From: Arenibacter palladensis
Lineage (GTDB): Bacteria; Bacteroidota; Bacteroidia; Flavobacteriales; Flavobacteriaceae
NCBI RefSeq assembly: GCF_900129275.1
Contig: NZ_FQUX01000004.1
Span: 1 to 64,000, forward strand
DNA length: 64,000 nucleotides
Direction: 5' to 3'
Part shown: one piece after another, positions 51,944-63,180 of the stretch
Layout: each line of letters opens with the position of its first letter
Position numbering within the stretch: the stretch's first letter is position 1
Program-made: the position numbers and the translations under genes
Notes under the pieces: model-generated
What the model was told of the DNA's origin: nothing
Seen by the model: the letters and a program-made list of their open reading frames with translations, nothing else
Databases searched by the model: none

Positions 51944-53614
51944 ATGTGTGGAATTGTATGTGCCTTTGATGTAAAGGAGAGTACTGAGGTTTTGAGACCT
52001 CAATTGCTGGAGATGTCCAAAAAAATTAGACATAGGGGACCTGACTGGAGTGGGATATATGCTAACGATAAGGCTATTTTAGCGCATGAACGTTTGTCTA
52101 TTGTGGACCCGGCATCAGGGAAACAACCTTTATTCAGTCCGGATAAGAAATTGGTTTTGGCCGCTAATGGTGAAATTTATAACCATAGGGAGTTGCGTAA
52201 GCAGTTTGCAGGAACCTATAATTTTCAGACAGAGTCGGATTGTGAAGTGATCTTGGCCTTGTATCAAAAAAAAGGGGTCGACTTCTTGGATGAAATGAAT
52301 GGTATCTTTGGTTTTGCTATCTATGATGCTGAAAAAGATGAGTACTTTATTGCTAGAGATCATATGGGAATCATTCCCTTATATATAGGTTGGGATGTTA
52401 ATGGTACTTTTTATGTGGCTTCCGAATTAAAGGCGTTGGAAGGGACTTGTACCAAAATACAGTTGTTTCCTCCGGGGCATTACCTGCATAGTAAGGATGG
52501 GGAATTTAAAAGATGGTATTCCCGTGATTGGATGGAATATGATGCGGTAAAGGATAACGAGACTAGTATTAAGGCTATTAAAGAGGCCTTGGAAGCTGCT
52601 GTCCATAGACAATTAATGTCCGATGTTCCTTATGGTGTTCTGCTCTCAGGGGGATTGGATTCTTCGGTAACCTCGGCTATTGCAAAGAAATACGCCCAGA
52701 AGAGAATTGAATCGGACGATACAACCGATGCTTGGTGGCCGCAATTGCATTCATTTTCGGTAGGATTGGAAGGTTCTCCGGATTTGGCAGCGGCACAAAA
52801 GGTGGCGGAACATATCGGTACGGTGCACCATGAGATAAAATTTACAATTCAAGAAGGATTGGATGCCATAAAAGATGTCGTTTATAACCTGGAAACCTAT
52901 GATATAACAACAATTAGGGCATCCACGCCAATGTATCTTATGGCCAGAGTGATAAAATCCATGGGTATTAAAATGGTTTTATCAGGAGAAGGAGCGGACG
53001 AATTATTTGGAGGTTATTTGTACTTCCATAAAGCGCCAAATGCTAAGGAATTCCATGAGGAAACGGTCCGTAAATTGGACAAGCTACATATGTACGATTG
53101 TTTAAGGGCCAACAAATCTTTGGCAGCTTGGGGTATAGAAGGGCGAGTACCATTTTTGGATAAGGAATTTATGGACGTGGCTATGAGAATCAATCCTCAG
53201 GATAAGATGATCAACGGTGAGCGTATGGAGAAATGGGTGGTTCGTAAGGCTTTTGAGGATATGTTGCCAGAAAGTGTTGCCTGGAGACAAAAGGAACAAT
53301 TTTCGGATGGAGTTGGTTATAGCTGGATAGATACCTTAAAGGAGGTTGTTAAGAACGAAGTTACGGATGATCAATTGGCCAATGCCAAATACAGATTCCC
53401 ACTGCAGACACCTACGTCCAAGGAAGAGTTTTATTACCGCTCCATTTTTGAAGAGCATTTCCCATCCGATGCTGCTGCATTATGTGTTCCCCAGGAACCT
53501 TCGGTAGCATGTAGTACCAGAATTGCCCTGGAATGGGACGAGGCCTTTAAAAACATGAACGATCCGTCTGGAAGGGCTGTATCCAAAGTGCATTCCGATG
53601 CTTATGTAAAATAA
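51944..53614 (+). CDS. asnB: Asparagine synthase B (glutamine-hydrolysing)
   Basis: The 556-residue protein starts MCGIVCAFD, so C2 is the glutaminase nucleophile after Met removal. The N-terminal class II amidotransferase domain (2-190) has RGPDWSG and NGEIYNH. The synthetase domain has the PP-loop SGGLDSS (235-241), SGEGADELFGGY and the late GRVPFLD. It makes asparagine from aspartate, glutamine and ATP in the cytoplasm. Length and pattern match AsnB of other bacteria. It is monocistronic, with a terminator after it. The upstream 240 bases are very AT-rich. Confidence 0.94.
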   Translation: MCGIVCAFDVKESTEVLRPQLLEMSKKIRHRGPDWSGIYANDKAILAHERLSIVDPASGKQPLFSPDKKLVLAANGEIYNHRELRKQFAGTYNFQTESDCEVILALYQKKGVDFLDEMNGIFGFAIYDAEKDEYFIARDHMGIIPLYIGWDVNGTFYVASELKALEGTCTKIQLFPPGHYLHSKDGEFKRWYSRDWMEYDAVKDNETSIKAIKEALEAAVHRQLMSDVPYGVLLSGGLDSSVTSAIAKKYAQKRIESDDTTDAWWPQLHSFSVGLEGSPDLAAAQKVAEHIGTVHHEIKFTIQEGLDAIKDVVYNLETYDITTIRASTPMYLMARVIKSMGIKMVLSGEGADELFGGYLYFHKAPNAKEFHEETVRKLDKLHMYDCLRANKSLAAWGIEGRVPFLDKEFMDVAMRINPQDKMINGERMEKWVVRKAFEDMLPESVAWRQKEQFSDGVGYSWIDTLKEVVKNEVTDDQLANAKYRFPLQTPTSKEEFYYRSIFEEHFPSDAAALCVPQEPSVACSTRIALEWDEAFKNMNDPSGRAVSKVHSDAYVK

Positions 53615-53673
53615 TGCAGCCGGAATAGGCAATAAGAATTCTATAGATCAAGTTTTTTGGTTTATTAGTGTAC

Positions 53674-53706
53674 AAGAGGCATCCTTTAGGGGGTGTCTTT
53701 TTTATT
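53674..53706 (+). terminator. Terminator of asnB
   Basis: AAGAGGCATCC (53674-53684) pairs with GGGTGTCTTTT (about 53691-53701) with some G-U pairs, followed by more T. Confidence 0.7.
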
Positions 53707-55996
<2,290 letters not shown>

Positions 55997-56015
55997 AAAA
56001 TAGTGTTTACACAAC

Positions 56016-56046
56016 AAAAACTCGCACCACTGGTGCGAGTTTTTTA
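56016..56046. terminator. Terminator of gyrB
   Basis: A perfect 14-base stem (56016-56029 and 56031-56044) with a single-base loop is followed by T. Its end is only 24 bases before the start chosen for the next gene. Confidence 0.92.
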
Positions 56047-56069
56047 GTTTTATGCAAAATCAAATGGTT

Positions 56070-57062
56070 ATGAAGTATATAGTATTGACAGGAATTTTAT
56101 TCCTAAGTGCATTTGGGTTTTCACAGTCCAATGTAAACGAGTTGTTCGCCGCAGGTATTGACGATGCGGAACAATTTTCCGATAGTTATTTCGGCCCGGT
56201 CTCCGAAGGCGCTATTTATAGTTTGTCCAATGGATGGTACAATTCTGCCGATTCCAAACCTTTGGGAGGTTTTGAGATTTCGATAATTGGTAATATGACT
56301 TCCTTTAAAGGTAAGGAAGACAAAAAAGCTTTTGTTCTTAATACGGCCGATTATGAAAATCTGCAATTTGTAGATGGAAGCACTTCCAAATCGGTTTCAA
56401 CTGCTTTAGGGGATCTGGAAGGTATACGGGTTTATGTGGAAGGGGGCGAGGAATTTGAATTACCAACCGGATTGGCTTCGGAAAACATCAACTTTATTCC
56501 GTCGGCCTTTTTACAGTTAAGCGTGGGGCTGATCAAAGGATTGGAAGTGAAGGCCAGGTTTTTGCCTAAAATTGATACTGAAGATGTTGCCGTGGGCTTG
56601 TATGGCGTTGGGCTTCAATACGATTTTTCTAAATTGTTGCCAGCCGATAAAATATTGCCAGTTGCGCTTTCCGCAGTGGCAGGGTATACGCATTTAAATG
56701 CTTCCTATGATTTTACGGACAGTAATATTGTAGATGGTAGCGATCAGCAGATAGAAGTGGATATGAATGTTTTAACTGTTCAGGCCGTGGCCTCCACAAA
56801 GCTTCCGGTCATCAATTTTTATGGGGCTATAGGTTATGTTTCCGGAAAATCCACAACAGACGTTTTGGGTACCTATAGAGTGCAATCAGGGCTGTTAATA
56901 AATACAACTTATACAGATCCCTTTTCCTTGACTAGAAAGGCAAACGGAGTTTCAGGAACCTTAGGGGCCAAATTAAAACTTGGTTTCTTTAGGTTGCATG
57001 CAGATTATTCCTTGGCCGAATTTAATAACCTTACTGTAGGGGTAAATTTTGGATTTAGATAA
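56070..57062 (+). CDS. DUF6588-like exported beta-barrel protein
   Basis: Read from the ATG at 56070 the product is 330 residues with a signal peptide (IVLTGILFLSAFGFSQS). ATGs at 56052 and 56064 are also in frame, but the first abuts the gyrB terminator. The mature protein has NVNELFAAGIDDAEQFSDSY and later alternating strands ending VGVNFGFR with a terminal aromatic pattern, as in outer-membrane barrels annotated DUF6588. Function is unknown. Its last codons form one arm of a terminator hairpin. Confidence 0.78.
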   Translation: MKYIVLTGILFLSAFGFSQSNVNELFAAGIDDAEQFSDSYFGPVSEGAIYSLSNGWYNSADSKPLGGFEISIIGNMTSFKGKEDKKAFVLNTADYENLQFVDGSTSKSVSTALGDLEGIRVYVEGGEEFELPTGLASENINFIPSAFLQLSVGLIKGLEVKARFLPKIDTEDVAVGLYGVGLQYDFSKLLPADKILPVALSAVAGYTHLNASYDFTDSNIVDGSDQQIEVDMNVLTVQAVASTKLPVINFYGAIGYVSGKSTTDVLGTYRVQSGLLINTTYTDPFSLTRKANGVSGTLGAKLKLGFFRLHADYSLAEFNNLTVGVNFGFR

Positions 57063-57077
57063 ATCCAAAATTTACCC
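57040..57077. terminator. Bidirectional terminator overlapping the end of a coding region
   Basis: Arms at 57040-57057 and 57060-57077 pair perfectly over 18 bases with a two-base loop. The left arm is coding sequence for the last residues of the barrel protein, whose stop lies in the right arm, and the stop of the convergent gene abuts the right arm. Confidence 0.85.
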
Positions 57078-57078
57078 T

Positions 57079-57453
57079 TTATTCCCTAATAGCCAATACG
57101 TTGCCATCAGCATCGGCTAATACAGTTCCATTGTCGGACTCTGTCATGATTACAATGTCTTCCTCTTTGTCCAGGCCGGGATACGAAATAACATAAAGGC
57201 TGTCCTTATGGACCCATTTAAAGTCCGAAATAACCGTTAAGTTTTTGTCGTGATAGGTGTGGTATCTACCTAAATAGGCGTCATTAAATATCCACTCCTG
57301 CCTCACGGTAACATCCTGTTTTTGAGTGGTGCCTCCGTCCGTCGCGATATGGGACCATATCCCAATAACCGGATCGTTGTTTTCTGTAATTCTGGTACAA
57401 TTACTGGCCAGTAGGATGCCAATAATCGCCAAGAATGAAAATAATTTCTTCAT
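57079..57453 (-). CDS. Small lipoprotein of unknown function
   Basis: The 124-residue product has a signal with a lipobox ending in NC (LASNC, C19). The mature part starts with a lipocalin-like GIWSHIATDGG and has a strand pattern ending in LADADGNVLAIRE. Its short one-domain form and GxW start resemble small lipocalin-like lipoproteins. No family is assigned. It is convergent with the barrel gene, with 16 bases between the stops, and shares its terminator. Confidence 0.7.
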   Translation of the reverse strand: MKKLFSFLAIIGILLASNCTRITENNDPVIGIWSHIATDGGTTQKQDVTVRQEWIFNDAYLGRYHTYHDKNLTVISDFKWVHKDSLYVISYPGLDKEEDIVIMTESDNGTVLADADGNVLAIRE

Positions 57454-57751
57454 TTTGTAGGAATTTTCTTAGATTTGGGTACTTAGTATTGAACGTACGG
57501 TTTCAGCTTTCTATTATATTAATTCGACGTATGGAACGGTATTTTAACTTTTTTCGATAAAAGGTCTTTTTATTACGTTCAGTATAAATTTGGATTGGGC
57601 ACCAACGGCAGTTACTTTTTCCAAAGTCGATATTAAAATGACAAATCCTTATTCCTTATAAAATTTAGTTGGTTTCTGTAGAAGGGGTGGTATTGTTCTG
57701 TTAAAAATCAGTACTTTTGAAAGATAAAATTTAACTTAAAATAACCTTATA

Positions 57752-58678
57752 ATGAAAGTTACCGTTGTTGGAGCAGGTGCTGTTGGCGCAAGTTGTGCAG
57801 AGTACATTGCCATAAAGAATTTTGCATCCGAAGTAGTTGTGTTGGATATTAAGGAAGGTTTTGCTGAAGGCAAGGCCATGGATTTAATGCAAACCGCTTC
57901 ATTGAATGGTTTTGATACCAAAATAACAGGAATTACAAATGATTATAGCAAAACTGCTGGAAGCGACGTAGCTATTATCACTTCTGGTATTCCACGTAAG
58001 CCGGGAATGACCCGTGAGGAGTTGATAGGGATAAATGCAGGGATTGTAAAAACGGTTTCTTCCAGTTTATTGGAGCATTCTCCCAACGTAATATTGATCG
58101 TGGTAAGTAATCCAATGGATACCATGACTTATTTGGTGCATAAAACTACTGGTTTGCCCAAGAATAGGATTATAGGAATGGGTGGCGCATTAGACAGTGC
58201 AAGGTTTAAATATAGGTTGGCAGAGGCATTGGAGGCTCCAATATCCGATGTGGACGGTATGGTTATCGGGGGGCATAGTGATACAGGTATGGTACCATTA
58301 ACCGCACATGCAACTAGGAACAGTATTAAAGTATCCGAATTTTTGTCCGAAGAGCGCCTTGCCCAAGTATCCGAGGATACCAAAGTGGGAGGAGCTACAC
58401 TGACCAAGTTATTGGGTACCAGTGCTTGGTATGCGCCTGGTGCTGCCGTTTCTTCTATGGTACAGGCCATTGCCTGCGATCAGAAGAAGATGTTCCCATG
58501 TTCTGCATTTTTGGAAGGTGAGTACGGACTTAACGATATTTGTATTGGTGTTCCGGTACTTTTGGGTAAAAATGGTATCGAGAAAATTGTAAAAATAGAA
58601 TTGGCCGAAGCTGAAAAAGCTAAAATGCAGGAAAGCGCAGAAGGCGTAAGAAAAACAAATAGCTTATTGACCTTATAG
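57752..58678 (+). CDS. mdh: Malate dehydrogenase
   Basis: The 308-residue protein is of the LDH-like MDH type. It has the dinucleotide loop GAGAVG (7-12), D32 that selects NAD, IPRKPGMTR with R82 and R88, R151 in DSARFKYR and the catalytic H175 in GGHSDTGMVPL. It interconverts malate and oxaloacetate in the TCA cycle. A -7-like TACTTTTG (57712-57719) lies 33 bases before the start. It is monocistronic and ends with a large terminator. Confidence 0.94.
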   Translation: MKVTVVGAGAVGASCAEYIAIKNFASEVVVLDIKEGFAEGKAMDLMQTASLNGFDTKITGITNDYSKTAGSDVAIITSGIPRKPGMTREELIGINAGIVKTVSSSLLEHSPNVILIVVSNPMDTMTYLVHKTTGLPKNRIIGMGGALDSARFKYRLAEALEAPISDVDGMVIGGHSDTGMVPLTAHATRNSIKVSEFLSEERLAQVSEDTKVGGATLTKLLGTSAWYAPGAAVSSMVQAIACDQKKMFPCSAFLEGEYGLNDICIGVPVLLGKNGIEKIVKIELAEAEKAKMQESAEGVRKTNSLLTL

Positions 58679-58700
58679 TTTATTAGGGTTCGCGAATATT

Positions 58701-58760
58701 AAGGGCATCCGTCCCATTTGTTTCCGAGTACCATCGGAACGGGGCGGATGCCCTTATTTT
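58701..58760 (+). terminator. Terminator of mdh with an inner hairpin
   Basis: AAGGGCATCCG (58701-58711) pairs with CGGATGCCCTT (58745-58755), followed by ATTTT. Within the loop, TTCCGA (58722-58727) pairs with TCGGAA (58734-58739). Confidence 0.85.
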
Positions 58761-58778
58761 ATAAAACTGATAAATATA

Positions 58779-58809
58779 TTGTTAGTTCCTATGGGAAATA
58801 ATATATTTG
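58779..58809 (+). promoter_or_regulatory. Promoter of secDF
   Basis: TTG (58779-58781), 20 bases and TATATTTG (58802-58809) form a near-ideal Bacteroidota promoter, 41 bases before the start codon. Confidence 0.7.
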
Positions 58810-58850
58810 CACGCTATTTAAGAATACCATTTTAAATTAATATACAACCA

Positions 58851-61814
58851 ATGCAAAATAAAGGACTTATAAAGCTTTTCGCTTTTTTGTTTGGGCTAGT
58901 CAGTATTTATCAGCTATCCTATACATTTATTACCAATAAAGTAGAAAAGGATGCAACTGTCTTTGCTACCAATAAAATTTCAGAATCCGAAGAGGATTAC
59001 CTTGCAAAAAGGGAAGCGCTGGAAGCAAGATATTTAGACTCTATAGGAGGAAATTCCATTTTAGGGTTTACTAGTTATGACGAAGCCAAGAAAAAGGAAC
59101 TTAATAAGGGTCTGGATTTAAAAGGTGGGATAAATGTTACCCTTCAAATTTCTGTAAAGGATATTTTAAAAGGCCTTGCCAATAATACCAAGAATCCGGT
59201 TTTCAACAAGGCGCTGGCCGATGCGGATGCCGCTTCCAAAAATAGTGATGCTACTTATATAGACCTGTTCTTTGAATCTTTTGACAAAATAAAGGGGGAT
59301 ACCAAATTGGCCTCTCCGGATATCTTTGCAAATAAAGGTTTGAGCGATGTCATTAACTTTCAAATGACCGATGATCAGGTAAAACCAATTATAAGAACAA
59401 AGATTGATGAATCCATTGTTTCGGCTTTCGAAGTACTTCGTGAGCGTATCGATGGTTTTGGTGTTACCCAGCCAAATATTCAACGAGAAGGTAATTCTGG
59501 TCGAATTTTGGTAGAATTGCCTGGTGCAAGGGATATAGGACGTGCTCAGGATTTATTATCCAGTACGGCGCAATTGGAGTTTTGGGAAACTTATAAACAG
59601 AGTAACCCTAGTTTAAGTACCTTTTTGCAGGCTGCCAACGAGAAGTTAAAAACTTTGGTAGAGGTTGAAAAACCGGAAGAAGTGGTTAAGCCAGAATCTG
59701 AATTGGATTCTTTGTTGTCTGATGTTGCTCAAGATTCATTGGATTTTTCCCAAGATGTGAATCCACTTTTTAGTTTGCTTATCCCAGCAAATCCTAACGG
59801 AAATGCCTTGGTAAGTGCCGCTATTCAGGATACGGCTAAAATTGGGGAATACCTTAGAATGAAGGAAATCCGCAGATTGATTCCAGCGGATATTCAGTTT
59901 GTCAAGTTTGTTTGGGAACGTCCAACCGAAGGTTCCGAAATAGTTGAGTTATATGCCTTAAAATCCAACAGGGACAATACGCCCAGAATTAGTGGGGACG
60001 TTGTTTCCGATGCTTCCGATACTTTTGATCAATATAACAAGCCTGCGGTTACCATGACCATGAATACCAAAGGTGCCAAGGAATGGGAAAAACTAACAGG
60101 GGATGCCTTTAATAACCAGACCGGTATCGCTATCGTGTTGGATAATAAAGTGTATACTGCGCCTGGCGTTTCTTCCGGACCTATATCTGGTGGTCGTTCA
60201 GAGATTACGGGTACTTTTACCATTAACGAAACCAAGGATATTGCCAACGTACTAAGAGCGGGTAAACTACCTGCTTCAGCGGAAATTATTCAATCGGAAA
60301 TTGTAGGACCTTCCTTAGGTCAAGAAGCAATCAATAGTGGATTCTTTTCATTTATGATCGCCATGGCCATTGTATTGGTATGGATGGTGTTTTACTACGG
60401 TAAAGCTGGTATTTTTGCCGATATCGCATTGCTTTTGAATATCCTGTTGATCTTTGGGGTGCTGGTAAGTTTAAATGCAGTACTTACATTGCCTGGAATT
60501 GCTGGTATCGTATTGACAATTGGTATGTCTGTGGATGCGAACGTTCTTATTTTTGAACGTATTAAAGAGGAGTTGGCAAAAGGTAAAGGACAGAGCCAAG
60601 CTATCGCGGATGGTTTTGGAAATGCACTTTCTTCTATCTTGGATGCCAACATTACTACCGGTTTAACGGCATTAATACTATTTGTATTTGGTTCTGGTCC
60701 TATCAAGGGATTTGCTACTACCTTATTGATAGGTATAGTTACCTCTTTGTTTACGGCCATATTCATTACTCGACTTTTGGTTGATTGGTATGTAAGTGGA
60801 AAAGGAAGAAAATTGGATTTCTCTACGGCCATGACCAAGAACCTGTTCAAGAATATCAATATTGATTTCTTGTCCAAAAGAAAGATTGCCTATATAGCTT
60901 CTTCTATTTTAGTGGGGATAGGTTTATTTTCAATATTAACACAAGGTATACCGCAAGGGGTCGATTTCCTTGGAGGTCGTTCTTACACGGTAAGATTTGA
61001 GAAGATGGTAAACCCCTCTGAAATCGCTTCGGAATTGAACACTGTTTTTGGTAGTGGTACCAATGTTAAGACTTATGGTGAGGCCAATCAAATAAAAATT
61101 ACTACTGCATATAAGGTAGATGTTGAAGGCATAGAAGTGGACAATGAAATTCAGAATAAACTGTACGCTTCCCTTCAAAAATATTTGCCGGACGGTACCA
61201 GTTTTGAGAATTTTATAATTGGGAGTGGTGAGAATTCCATAGGAATCCTGCAATCTGTGAAAGTGGGTCCAACCATTGCGGATGATATTAAAAAGAATGC
61301 CTTCTTGGCTATTATTGGCTCTTTGGGGGTAGTATTCCTTTATATTCTATTCAGGTTCCGTAGATGGCAGTTCTCTTTGGGTGCAGTTGCGGCTGTATTC
61401 CACGATATTTTGATCGTATTGGGTGTATTCTCCATCTTTGGTAAACTTATGCCTTTTAATATGGAGATCGACCAAGCCTTTATCGCAGCAATACTTACGG
61501 TTATTGGTTACTCCTTGAACGATACCGTGGTAGTTTTTGACCGTATTAGGGAGATTATAGCTGAAAAAGGATGGAAAGCAGGGGAGAATACCAACTTGGC
61601 CCTGAACAGTACCTTAAGTAGAACCTTGAATACCTCCATGACTACTTTGGTAGTGTTGTTGGCAATATTCATATTCGGCGGTGAATCCCTAAGAGGATTT
61701 ATGTTTGCCATGATCATAGGTATCATTGTAGGTACTTATTCTTCTTTGTTCATTGCAACTCCAGTAATGTTCGATACTTTGAAGAAGAAAACTCAAATAG
61801 GAAAGGAAGAGTAA
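58851..61814 (+). CDS. secDF: Protein translocase subunit SecDF (fused)
   Basis: The 987-residue inner-membrane protein joins SecD and SecF. The SecD half has an N-terminal helix, LNKGLDLKGGINVTLQI, the P1 periplasmic domain with ERIDGFGVTQPNIQREG, and helices with SVDANVLIFERIKEEL. The SecF half has GVDFLGGRSYTVRFE and GYSLNDTVVVFDRIREI with the D/R residues used for proton-coupled function. It pulls exported proteins through SecYEG with the proton motive force. A fused SecDF is usual in Bacteroidota. It has its own promoter and terminator. Confidence 0.94.
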   Translation: MQNKGLIKLFAFLFGLVSIYQLSYTFITNKVEKDATVFATNKISESEEDYLAKREALEARYLDSIGGNSILGFTSYDEAKKKELNKGLDLKGGINVTLQISVKDILKGLANNTKNPVFNKALADADAASKNSDATYIDLFFESFDKIKGDTKLASPDIFANKGLSDVINFQMTDDQVKPIIRTKIDESIVSAFEVLRERIDGFGVTQPNIQREGNSGRILVELPGARDIGRAQDLLSSTAQLEFWETYKQSNPSLSTFLQAANEKLKTLVEVEKPEEVVKPESELDSLLSDVAQDSLDFSQDVNPLFSLLIPANPNGNALVSAAIQDTAKIGEYLRMKEIRRLIPADIQFVKFVWERPTEGSEIVELYALKSNRDNTPRISGDVVSDASDTFDQYNKPAVTMTMNTKGAKEWEKLTGDAFNNQTGIAIVLDNKVYTAPGVSSGPISGGRSEITGTFTINETKDIANVLRAGKLPASAEIIQSEIVGPSLGQEAINSGFFSFMIAMAIVLVWMVFYYGKAGIFADIALLLNILLIFGVLVSLNAVLTLPGIAGIVLTIGMSVDANVLIFERIKEELAKGKGQSQAIADGFGNALSSILDANITTGLTALILFVFGSGPIKGFATTLLIGIVTSLFTAIFITRLLVDWYVSGKGRKLDFSTAMTKNLFKNINIDFLSKRKIAYIASSILVGIGLFSILTQGIPQGVDFLGGRSYTVRFEKMVNPSEIASELNTVFGSGTNVKTYGEANQIKITTAYKVDVEGIEVDNEIQNKLYASLQKYLPDGTSFENFIIGSGENSIGILQSVKVGPTIADDIKKNAFLAIIGSLGVVFLYILFRFRRWQFSLGAVAAVFHDILIVLGVFSIFGKLMPFNMEIDQAFIAAILTVIGYSLNDTVVVFDRIREIIAEKGWKAGENTNLALNSTLSRTLNTSMTTLVVLLAIFIFGGESLRGFMFAMIIGIIVGTYSSLFIATPVMFDTLKKKTQIGKEE

Positions 61815-61835
61815 TAGTCTCCTACCAACGAAAAT

Positions 61836-61866
61836 AAAAAAGGCCGCTGATCAGCGGCCTTTTTTT
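61836..61866. terminator. Bidirectional terminator after secDF
   Basis: A perfect palindrome of 30 bases centred between 61850 and 61851 (core GGCCGCTGA/TCAGCGGCC) with A and T runs. It serves secDF (+) and the convergent ATPase gene (-), whose stop lies at its edge. Confidence 0.92.
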
Positions 61867-63113
61867 TATATTATTTTTCCATGGGACCCTTCGGGAGTTG
61901 TTTGTAGCTCATAGATAAATTGGGGTTCCAGGCCCGGTTCTTTCCTGTGGGAAACAAAGACAATGGCGGACTTGCTTTCTTTTGCAATTTTATTGACAAG
62001 GGATATAAAAAGCATGGCACTTTCATCATCCAGCCCGGCAGTTGGTTCATCCAAAATTAAAAGGGGCGGATGTTTTATCATGGCCCTAGCGGTCATCACC
62101 ATACGCTGTTGCCCTGCGGATAGGTCGGCGAATAGTACGTCCTTTAGGTGCCACATATCGAGTATAATTAGCCATTCTTTGGCCAAGGCCTTCTGGTTTT
62201 CCGTTGCCCTTAGATAGAGGCCAACAGAATCGTTCATCCCAGAAATGACCATATTAAGGCAGGAGTGTAGGCCCGAAAATTTATCGGTCATGGCAGGGGT
62301 GTAGTACCCAATCCTTTTCTTAATGTCCCAAACGCTTTCCCCACTGCCTTTGCGTTGTCCAAAAAGGTACAGTTGCTGTCCGTAGCCTTTGTGGTTGTCA
62401 CCGGTAATCATGGAGAGCAATGTTGATTTTCCACTTCCGTTCGGACCTATAAGCTGCCAAAACTCCCCTTTTTTGATGGTCCAATTAATTTTGTCCAGCA
62501 CTCTTTTATCCCCATATATTACACTGATGTCCTTGCAGTCTATTAAAACGGATTCTTCATAGTCTGTGGGTGTTATGGGCTTAGGGATTCTGCCGGTAAA
62601 GGAAGTATCTACGGATGGGTTGTCTTTCTTAGTTACTTCGGGTCCGCTGGCCAATGGTCTTATTGTGGATCTTTCCAAAATCATCTCTTGGGTTATAAAA
62701 GGTAAAATATCGGCTTTTCTACTTATGAGCTGGATGATAAAGGTGTTTTTTGAAATATGGTCAAGGGAGGCTTTTAAGTCCTTTTGGGCGTCCTTATCCA
62801 AATTGTCGAAGGGATTGTCCAAAACAATATAATCCGGCTTTAGGTGAAAGATATATTTCAATAGCGCCTTTTTTTGTTCCCCGCTAGACATTGTCTTGAG
62901 CAATTGCTGTGAATTTTTATTGATAATTTGGATGCCGTGTCTTTCCTCTTCGTCTATAAACTGGTTTAAGGTTATTTTGGAAAATAGGGCCCCTTCCAAA
63001 TTCTCTAGGGCCTCAAATCCCTTCGGTAAGGGTCCTTCCAACACATTTTTTATGAACTGGTCCTTTTGTGAGTTGTTGTTGATAAATACGGCCCAGTGTA
63101 TGCTTTTTTTCAT
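61866..63113 (-). CDS. ModF-like double ABC ATPase with a degenerate first domain
   Basis: Read from the ATG at 63111-63113 the product is 415 residues; an ATG at 63125 is also possible. The second domain is complete: GPNGSGKSTLL (Walker A), FADLSAGQQRMVM (signature), LLILDEPTAGLD (Walker B). The first domain shows no Walker A; its signature is reduced to KTMSSGEQKKALL and the Walker B ends IVLDNP, with N in place of the catalytic glutamate. The two-domain form without membrane parts recalls ModF of molybdate systems. With one crippled site it probably hydrolyses ATP at a single site or acts as a regulator. Confidence 0.78.
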   Translation of the reverse strand: MKKSIHWAVFINNNSQKDQFIKNVLEGPLPKGFEALENLEGALFSKITLNQFIDEEERHGIQIINKNSQQLLKTMSSGEQKKALLKYIFHLKPDYIVLDNPFDNLDKDAQKDLKASLDHISKNTFIIQLISRKADILPFITQEMILERSTIRPLASGPEVTKKDNPSVDTSFTGRIPKPITPTDYEESVLIDCKDISVIYGDKRVLDKINWTIKKGEFWQLIGPNGSGKSTLLSMITGDNHKGYGQQLYLFGQRKGSGESVWDIKKRIGYYTPAMTDKFSGLHSCLNMVISGMNDSVGLYLRATENQKALAKEWLIILDMWHLKDVLFADLSAGQQRMVMTARAMIKHPPLLILDEPTAGLDDESAMLFISLVNKIAKESKSAIVFVSHRKEPGLEPQFIYELQTTPEGSHGKII

Positions 63114-63180
63114 GGTTAATGGCATTTTATACAAGTCAAAGGAAAATATATGATCAATTTGGTTTTTACAATTTTCGGAC

